Positions 1 to 4,350 of a DNA stretch of 7,603 nucleotides are shown here, in pieces (position 1 is the first letter of the stretch; each line of letters begins with the position of its first letter). The notes under the pieces were generated by a model. The model was not told the origin of the DNA. It searched no databases and worked only from the letters and a program-made list of their open reading frames with translations. This DNA comes from an uncultured Prevotella sp. (GTDB lineage: Bacteria; Bacteroidota; Bacteroidia; Bacteroidales; Bacteroidaceae). The position numbers and the translations under genes are program-made. Location of the stretch: positions 1 to 7,603 of the forward strand of contig UQJC01000070.1 in NCBI GenBank assembly GCA_900541335.1, written 5' to 3'.

Positions 1-215
1 TTCACCAGGGTGGTTCGACCTTGCTTTTCATGAAAAAGAGGTTTTCACCAGGGTGGTTCGACCTTGCTTTTCATGAAAAAGAGGTTTTCACTAGGGTGGT
101 TCGACCTTGCTTTTCGTGAAAAAGAGGTTTTCACTAGGGTGGTTCGACCTTGCTTTTCGTGAAAAAGAGGGTTTCATCAGAGTGGTTCGACCTTGCTTTT
201 CGCCAAAAAGATAGT
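1..215. repeat. 43-bp tandem repeat, five units
   Basis: Units begin at 1, 44, 87, 130 and 173, an exact 43-base period with no spacers. Units 1 and 2 are identical. Units 3 and 4 share two substitutions (CACCAGG to CACTAGG, and TTTTCATGAAAA to TTTTCGTGAAAA). Unit 5 is diverged and decays after about position 200. Each unit has the core GGTTCGACCTTG followed by a short inverted repeat TTTTC-RT-GAAAA, which is a perfect 12-bp palindrome in units 1 and 2. The period is not a multiple of three, so it is not a protein repeat. The array starts at the window edge, so it probably has more copies to the left. The function is unknown. Confidence 0.95.
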
Positions 216-616
216 TGCCACTGGCTGAAACTCCCTCCATTCGCTTGAGAGCAAGGATGCTACGCGAAGAACGCTCGTGCGTTTGGCATATCAGATGGCT
301 TCACCCGCATGAGTTAACTTGCAGGGAAGTGACAGCAAGCTTCAACTTAGGTGTGAATGTAGCTGTCGTAGCCGAGATTGGAAAAAATAGGTACGTGACA
401 TCCACCTTTTCTGTTACTATAACCCTATTGTAGTATAGAGGGTCATTTTCAACCAGCGTATTCGTCTCCTTCAGCAGCCTTTTCGAGAAAGGTTCTTGGG
501 ATGCGTCACGAGCAGAAGATGAAAGCTCTTACAGGCAACAACCGCGTGTTGGGTTACACCGCATGACCAGCCTGAAAGGAAAACAGATTTGCGGTAAAAT
601 CTAATATTTTATAGAC
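216..616. other. Stretch without a confident gene, upstream of the DUF6261-like gene
   Basis: This 400-base stretch separates the tandem repeat from the first convincing gene. It contains one doubtful short reading frame (257-433, listed separately) and a small hairpin CCTTT-TCGAG-AAAGG near 478-492. The promoter of the gene at 617 should lie near its right end. I do not find a good Bacteroidales-type pair (TTTG about 20 bases before TAnnTTTG): TTTG at 588-591 and TAATATTT at 602-609 are only about 10 bases apart. No RNA gene is recognised. Confidence 0.6.
257..433 (+). CDS. Doubtful short ORF, 58 residues
   Basis: An ATG at 257 opens a 58-residue frame ending at 433; a TTG at 215 would lengthen it to 72 residues, but that codon touches the last tandem-repeat unit and is unlikely. 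The second half (SFNLGVNVAVVAEIGKNRY and on to VTSTFSVTITLL) has a smoother, beta-like alternation than random sequence. I have a faint, unverified impression of similar short hypothetical proteins in Bacteroidales, which may reflect a dispersed intergenic element rather than a real protein. The first half is rich in Arg, Cys and Trp and looks non-coding. No domain, signal peptide or ribosome site supports it. Confidence 0.2.
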   Translation: MLREERSCVWHIRWLHPHELTCREVTASFNLGVNVAVVAEIGKNRYVTSTFSVTITLL

Positions 617-1648
617 ATGATTTTCAAAGTCAATTTAATTTCTAAGCGTACGATGGTCAACGACCAGCACAATGCGTTGATGGGTGAGTGCATGAAGCAC
701 TTGGACAAGGTAACAACCGAGAATGCGAAGTACAAGGAGGCGTATGACGCTTTCAAGGCCGCCTTCGAGGAGGAAGAGAAGTACTACAAGTTGGGAACAA
801 AGAATCCTTATACGGAGTCTTTGAACAAGGAGTCGAAGTACCGTGTATTCCTATACAACGGGCTGAGACAGTACTTGGAACTTCAGATTAGTGTAGGCTT
901 CGCAACTTCGGCATCCGCTCAGAAAGTGTTGGATCTACTCGACCTCTTCAAGGTTGAGATGAAGAAAAACGTTATGGGGCAGGGAGCTGCCATGCGTAAC
1001 ATTTTGACCAGCCTGGCAGAAGAGGAGTACCAGACGGCACTTACCGAGACCAATGCCACGTTCTTCTACACGAAATTGGGTGAAGCTGATAAAAAGGTAG
1101 AAGAATTATTGGTGGCACACCGTGCGTTTAATCGCGACTGGATGGCAGAGGCCCTGAAGAAAGCGCGCCAACGTATGGACGAGGCTTACGATGAGATGGC
1201 CAACTGTCTGAATGGTGGAGCGGTCATGTTTGGTGAGCCGTTTATCACCGCCATCAAGGATTGGAATTCGAGCATTGACGCGTTCAAGCTTTCAAAGAAG
1301 CGCAGCGACGCGATGCGTAAGAAGGCGAACGAAACGGAGGCGAAGCCTGGTGACCCGAACGCCAATCAGCAACCCAAGCCTGACGGCAACCAAACGGCTG
1401 ATCCGAATGCTAATCCGAAGCCCGGACAGGAGGGTCATGCGCCGCAGGACCCGAATGCACCCAAGCCGGATAACCCGAATGATTCCACGGAAGGAAAACC
1501 CAGTGGCGACACGACCACAGGAGATAACACCCATACTGGAACCAATTCGCCGACGCAGGGAGGAGATGGCAATCAATCGGAACAGAACAATTCGAACTCG
1601 ATTATTACCCCCGCTGTCCCTGAAAAGCAAAATCAAGCAACGAAGTAA
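617..1648 (+). CDS. DUF6261-like protein with Asp/Pro/Asn-rich repeat tail
   Basis: The product has 343 residues. Residues 1-240 are charged and largely helical, with no signal peptide or membrane segment, so a cytosolic location is inferred. The pattern (N-terminal MIFKVNLISKRTMVNDQHN, then GLRQYLEL, LDLLDLFK and the GEADKKVEELLVAHRAF segment at 155-171) resembles the DUF6261 family of Bacteroidales proteins of unknown function. That assignment is from memory and is moderate. From about residue 242 the protein becomes a disordered tail rich in Pro, Asn, Asp, Gly and Thr. DPNA recurs at residues 246, 262 and 278, exactly 16 apart, so the tail grew from a 48-bp repeat. The start at 617 is preferred to Met13 because family N-termini, as I recall them, begin with this I-x-K-V-x-L pattern. 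There is no clear Shine-Dalgarno. The gene stands alone and ends in a strong terminator. Its function is unknown. Confidence 0.85.
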   Translation: MIFKVNLISKRTMVNDQHNALMGECMKHLDKVTTENAKYKEAYDAFKAAFEEEEKYYKLGTKNPYTESLNKESKYRVFLYNGLRQYLELQISVGFATSASAQKVLDLLDLFKVEMKKNVMGQGAAMRNILTSLAEEEYQTALTETNATFFYTKLGEADKKVEELLVAHRAFNRDWMAEALKKARQRMDEAYDEMANCLNGGAVMFGEPFITAIKDWNSSIDAFKLSKKRSDAMRKKANETEAKPGDPNANQQPKPDGNQTADPNANPKPGQEGHAPQDPNAPKPDNPNDSTEGKPSGDTTTGDNTHTGTNSPTQGGDGNQSEQNNSNSIITPAVPEKQNQATK

Positions 1649-1675
1649 CGTTTTCCCCTTTGGGTTGACATGATG

Positions 1676-1713
1676 AAGATGCCCCTTGAGCCATCAAGTG
1701 GGCATCTTTTTTT
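1676..1713 (+). terminator. Rho-independent terminator after the DUF6261-like gene
   Basis: The outer stem AAGATGCCC (1676-1684) pairs perfectly with GGGCATCTT (1700-1708). The inner stem CTTGA (1685-1689) pairs with TCAAG (1694-1698), closing a GCCA loop with one bulged T. Seven T residues at 1707-1713 follow. It lies 27 bases after the stop codon at 1648. There is no T-run in the reverse direction, so it acts only on the plus strand and separates this gene from the kdp operon. Confidence 0.93.
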
Positions 1714-1744
1714 GTGCGTAAGCGAAGGGAGGTAAGGTACGGAT

Positions 1745-1768
1745 GGGGGAGGGGATGGTTGGGAGGGG
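1745..1768 (+). other. Putative G-quadruplex motif
   Basis: Four G-runs on the plus strand (G5 at 1745-1749, G4 at 1751-1754, G3 at 1761-1763, G4 at 1765-1768) are separated by loops of 1, 6 and 1 bases. This satisfies the usual G3+N1-7 rule. It lies about 30 bases after the terminator and about 360 bases before the kdp operon. Any role is unknown. Confidence 0.5.
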
Positions 1769-1941
1769 AGAGAGGAGATGGGCTACATTGGGGCGATAAC
1801 TCTTGTGAGCTACCACGTCTTTCCCATCCCTCACCACCCCTAATCTATACGGCGCACTTACCTTATATAGCCTTTCGCTACGTATTACACTCCGCCAGCA
1901 TCTGCTTCCCAGGTGGATGCGCCCCTTAATTCTCTCTCGCA

Positions 1942-1982
1942 ACCCTGCCAAAATGAAAAGCACCTTTCCATTTTGGTAGGGT
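1942..1982. promoter_or_regulatory. Long dyad, possible activator site upstream of kdp
   Basis: The arms are ACCCTGCCAAAATG (1942-1955) and CATTTTGGTAGGGT (1969-1982). They are complementary over 14 positions except one, which would be a G-U pair in RNA. Inside, AAAG (1957-1960) can pair with CTTT (1964-1967) around a CAC loop. The centre lies about 123 bases before the inferred sigma-54 start site at about 2085, a usual distance for an enhancer-binding activator site. It is followed by a TCTTCTTTT stretch, so a terminator-like hairpin is the alternative, though no gene immediately upstream needs one. The structure is certain; the role is inferred. Confidence 0.55.
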
Positions 1983-2009
1983 CTTCTTTTCCCCAGTTCC
2001 CACGAGAGT

Positions 2010-2023
2010 ACGACTTAAGTCGT
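2010..2023. promoter_or_regulatory. Perfect 14-bp palindrome, candidate operator
   Basis: ACGACTTAAGTCGT is its own reverse complement with no gap, as expected for a site bound by a dimeric regulator. Its centre is about 68 bases before the inferred start of the kdp transcript. Which protein binds it, if any, cannot be told from this sequence. Confidence 0.45.
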
Positions 2024-2057
2024 TGATATATAGAGCGAAAGCGGGGAAGAGACGAGT

Positions 2058-2074
2058 TTGGCACGCAGATTTCT
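2058..2074 (+). promoter_or_regulatory. Sigma-54-like promoter of the kdp operon
   Basis: The sequence TTGGCACG (2058-2065), four bases, then TTTCT (2070-2074) compares with the RpoN consensus YTGGCACG-N4-TTGCW. Twelve of 13 defined positions match. The -24 GG falls at 2060-2061 and the -12 C at 2073, the correct 12-base step. The only departure is T instead of G at -13. Transcription would start near 2085, giving a leader of about 44 bases before the first small gene. The TTTG at 2057-2060 does not pair with a correctly spaced TAnnTTTG box, so the ordinary Bacteroidales vegetative promoter fits less well. Confidence 0.6.
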
Positions 2075-2128
2075 TATAGAAGGGCGATAACATGATGTCA
2101 AATTTAGTAATTACACAAACAAAGACGT

Positions 2129-2230
2129 ATGACGGAATTAGTTTCAATTGGTTTTCTCGTTTGCCTGGTGAGCGGCATCGGCTGCTTCTGGCTTTTCAAC
2201 AAATGTGTCGAATGGTTTGATAAGATGTAA
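2129..2230 (+). CDS. Small single-helix membrane protein upstream of kdpF
   Basis: This ATG-to-TAA frame gives 33 residues. They form one hydrophobic segment (about residues 4-24, LVSIGFLVCLVSGIGCFWLF) and an amphipathic end, NKCVEWFDKM. It is the first gene of the operon and sits 54 bases before kdpF. From memory, a comparable one-helix protein ending in a Lys/Cys/Glu-rich tail occurs before kdpF in several other phyla, so it may be an uncharacterised small partner of the Kdp complex; this is inference. An alternative out-of-frame ORF (2092-2220) overlaps it but is hydrophilic and unconvincing. Upstream is the A-rich, Shine-Dalgarno-free leader usual for Bacteroidota. It is easily missed in automatic annotation because of its length. 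Confidence 0.7.
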   Translation: MTELVSIGFLVCLVSGIGCFWLFNKCVEWFDKM

Positions 2231-2284
2231 CAGAGCGACTTGCTCGCCCCCTTACAGGAATCACACAAAAAACAACACGTAAAC

Positions 2285-2365
2285 ATGTACACTGCATTAT
2301 TCATCATTAGTTTGCTGCTCTTTGGGTACCTTCTCTACGTACTCATCAAGCCCGAAAAGTTCTAA
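2285..2365 (+). CDS. kdpF: Potassium-transporting ATPase subunit F
   Basis: A 26-residue membrane peptide beginning MYTALFIIS and ending in YLLYVLIKPEKF. The Y-LLY-L-(K/R)PEKF ending is the hallmark of KdpF, and the length is normal for the family. It has one transmembrane helix (about residues 3-20) and a short positively charged cytoplasmic end. KdpF is known to bind KdpA and stabilise the KdpFABC complex in the inner membrane; it is not strictly required for transport. It lies 54 bases after the small membrane gene and 138 bases before kdpA. Recognition is by motif and operon position. Confidence 0.92.
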   Translation: MYTALFIISLLLFGYLLYVLIKPEKF

Positions 2366-2503
2366 GCACCCCATCGTAGATGCTCGATGCGAAGTAAAAG
2401 AGTGGCAACAGCCCGTCGCACCGCCCGCGCGGTAAGCCCCGCCGCCGAGGCCACTCTTCCAGCAACTGATCACAACTAACATCAGTCACAAGAAAGAAAT
2501 CGT
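2366..2503 (+). promoter_or_regulatory. Structured kdpF-kdpA intercistronic region
   Basis: The gap is 138 bases. It contains a perfect 9-bp stem AAGAGTGGC (2398-2406) with GCCACTCTT (2450-2458), enclosing 43 very GC-rich bases. Inside, ACCGC (2420-2424) pairs with GCGGT (2429-2433) around a CCGC loop. A smaller hairpin CATCG/CGATG lies at about 2372-2389. No T-run follows, so it is not an intrinsic terminator. The last 45 bases before kdpA are unstructured and A-rich, suited to ribosome loading. It could be an mRNA processing or stability element. I recognise no known riboswitch class. Confidence 0.55.
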
Positions 2504-4210
2504 ATGAATACTGAAATATTAGGAGTACTGCTCCAAATTGTCCTCCTCGTGGGACTGAGTTACCCCCTGGGAAAATACATAGCCCGCGTCTATAAGGGTG
2601 AAAAGACTTGGTTAGACTTTATGCGTCCCGTCGAACGCTTCATGTATCGCTTGAGCGGCGTCGACCCCGATAAAGAGATGAACTGGAAACAGTTCCTGCG
2701 CGCCCTGTTGACCGTCAACCTTTTTTGGTTTCTATGGGGCATGGTGTTGCTCGTCATGCAAGGTGTGTTGCCACTCAATCCCGACCAAAACCTCGGACAG
2801 AGCGCCCATCAGGCCTTCAACACCTGTATTAGTTTCATGGTCAACTGTAACCTGCAGCACTACAGCGGCGAAAGCGGCTTGACCTACCTCACACAACTCT
2901 TTGTCATCATGCTTTTCCAGTTCGTCACCGCTGCCACAGGTATGGCTGCGATGGCCGGCATGATGAAAGCATTGGCCGCAAAGACAACGCAGACCATCGG
3001 TAACTTCTATCGTTACCTCATGCTCAGCACCACCCGCATCCTGCTTCCCCTTTCCCTCCTTGTAGGTTCGATCCTCATTGTCGAAGGCACCCCGATGGGA
3101 TTTGATGGAAAGATGGAAATCACGACACTTGAGGGGGTAAAGCAGTATGTGTCACAAGGTCCCACGGCTGCCATTGTCGCCATCAAGCAGTTGGGTACCA
3201 ACGGCGGCGGCTATTTTGGTAGCAACTCGTCTCATCCTCTTGAGAATCCCACGTATCTGACCAATGCCCTCGAGTGTTGGAGCATCCTGATTATCCCCAT
3301 GGCCATGGCTTTTGCCTTTGGTTTCTATGTCAATCGCCGCAAGTTGGGAGCCTGCATCTATGGCGTGATGCTCTTTGCCTACTTAGCAGGTGTCGGCATC
3401 AATGTCAGCCAAGAAATGGGCGGCAATCCCCGTATCGACGCCATGGGCATAGCACAAGACGGTGGCGCCATGGAGGGCAAGGAAGTGCGCATCGGTTCGG
3501 CAGCCACCGCCCTATGGAGCGTTACCACCACGGTCACTTCAAACGGTTCGGTCGATGGTATGCACTCCTCCACGATGCCCCTTTCGGGCGCAGTCGAAAT
3601 GCTCAACATGCAGATTAATACCTGGTTTGGCGGTGTAGGTGTGGGTTGGATGAACTACTTCACCTTCCTGATCATTGCCGTCTTCATCAGTGGACTCATG
3701 GTAGGCCGTACGCCCGAGTTTATGGGACATAAAGTCGAGGCACGCGAAATGAAGATTGCCTCCATCGTGGCTCTCCTCCATCCGTTGCTCATACTCGTCG
3801 GCACTGCCCTTGCCGCCTACCTCTACGTGCACGCTCCCGCCTTCGTCGAGAGTGAAGGAGGCTGGCTCGCCAACCCCGGTTACCACGGCCTGAGTGAAAT
3901 GCTCTACGAGTTTACCTCGTGTGCCGCCAACAATGGTTCAGGTTTCGAGGGTCTGGGTGACAACACCTGGTTCTGGAACTTCTCTTGCGGCATCGTGTTG
4001 ATCCTTAGCCGCTTCGTGCCCATTGTCGGCCAAGTAGCCATTGCCGGTATCCTGGCCCAGAAGAAATACATCCCCGAGAGTGCCGGCACCCTCAAGACCG
4101 ACACCGTTACCTTCGGTGTGATGACCTTCGTTGTCATTTTCATCGTAGCTGCGCTCTCCTTCTTCCCCGTTCACGCACTCAGCACGTTGGCAGCGCATTT
4201 GAGCCTTTAA
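2504..4210 (+). CDS. kdpA: Potassium-transporting ATPase subunit A, K+ channel subunit
   Basis: The 568-residue inner-membrane protein is the K+-binding, channel-like subunit of KdpFABC, related to Trk/Ktr transporters. It has about ten hydrophobic helices in four pore repeats. The selectivity-filter loops are visible: residues 110-123 (SFMVNCNLQHYSGE), 230-245 (LGTNGGGYFGSNSSHP), 343-356 (TVTSNGSVDGMHSS) and 471-488 (ending AANNGSGFEGLGDNT). The family motif GRTPEF is at 401-406. The length is normal for the family. In the first loop V113 and C115 stand where the E. coli protein, as I recall it, has threonines; Gln118 (E. coli Gln116) and the second-loop glycines are kept. The ATG at 2504 directly opens the first helix, and no upstream in-frame start fits better. 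It follows a structured spacer and precedes kdpB by 140 bases. Confidence 0.98.
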   Translation: MNTEILGVLLQIVLLVGLSYPLGKYIARVYKGEKTWLDFMRPVERFMYRLSGVDPDKEMNWKQFLRALLTVNLFWFLWGMVLLVMQGVLPLNPDQNLGQSAHQAFNTCISFMVNCNLQHYSGESGLTYLTQLFVIMLFQFVTAATGMAAMAGMMKALAAKTTQTIGNFYRYLMLSTTRILLPLSLLVGSILIVEGTPMGFDGKMEITTLEGVKQYVSQGPTAAIVAIKQLGTNGGGYFGSNSSHPLENPTYLTNALECWSILIIPMAMAFAFGFYVNRRKLGACIYGVMLFAYLAGVGINVSQEMGGNPRIDAMGIAQDGGAMEGKEVRIGSAATALWSVTTTVTSNGSVDGMHSSTMPLSGAVEMLNMQINTWFGGVGVGWMNYFTFLIIAVFISGLMVGRTPEFMGHKVEAREMKIASIVALLHPLLILVGTALAAYLYVHAPAFVESEGGWLANPGYHGLSEMLYEFTSCAANNGSGFEGLGDNTWFWNFSCGIVLILSRFVPIVGQVAIAGILAQKKYIPESAGTLKTDTVTFGVMTFVVIFIVAALSFFPVHALSTLAAHLSL

Positions 4211-4238
4211 CCCCTCTCCTTTTGCGGGCGAGGAGGGG
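4211..4238 (+). other. Hairpin directly after kdpA stop
   Basis: CCCCTCT (4211-4217) pairs with GGAGGGG (4232-4238), seven pairs including one G-U, around a 14-base loop. It begins at the base after the kdpA stop codon. No T-run follows, so it is not a normal terminator; it may protect the kdpA message end or reduce read-through into kdpB. The rest of the 140-base gap (to 4350) shows no gene; it ends in an A/T-rich stretch before the kdpB start. Confidence 0.45.
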
Positions 4239-4350
4239 CACCCCGTGCAGTGCAATCCTTGCCGCCAGCTCGAGGACGTTATGCTCCTGTGTCTGTCCCT
4301 TCTTGCCTGTCGAAGGAATTCCATACATCCACTTTAATAACATTCATTCT

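Larger units (their letters stand above)
1714..2057. other. Non-coding region upstream of the kdp operon
   Basis: No credible gene lies here; the open frames on both strands are short and of odd composition. The left part is purine-rich on the plus strand (about 1726-1782) and contains a G-quadruplex motif. A pyrimidine-rich stretch follows at about 1818-1842. A small hairpin GCATC/GATGC spans 1898-1920. The right part carries the long dyad 1942-1982 and the palindrome 2010-2023, both listed separately, and then the promoter of the operon. Confidence 0.7.

Noticed and set aside
1..200. tRNA fragments, because GGTTCGA resembles a T-arm
   Set aside because: No acceptor stem, anticodon arm or CCA end surrounds the motif, and it simply recurs with the 43-base period.
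1..215. CRISPR array
   Set aside because: The 43-base units are directly adjacent with no unique spacers between them.
2057..2082. Standard Bacteroidales promoter (TTTG and TAnnTTTG)
   Set aside because: TTTG at 2057 is followed by TATAGAAG after only 14 bases, and that box matches the consensus poorly. The sigma-54 reading fits better.
2092..2220. 42-residue ORF overlapping the small membrane gene
   Set aside because: It is hydrophilic with arbitrary composition, and it lies out of frame with the convincing transmembrane peptide at 2129.
2366..2503. Known riboswitch (for example c-di-AMP type) controlling kdpA
   Set aside because: The stem-loop arrangement does not show conserved cores that I recognise; only generic GC-rich folding is supported.
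4222..4350. Longer KdpB N-terminus from the ATG at 4222
   Set aside because: The added 43 residues are Cys/Arg/Pro-rich and unlike the family. The region overlaps a hairpin, and the ATG at 4351 gives the normal N-terminus and length.
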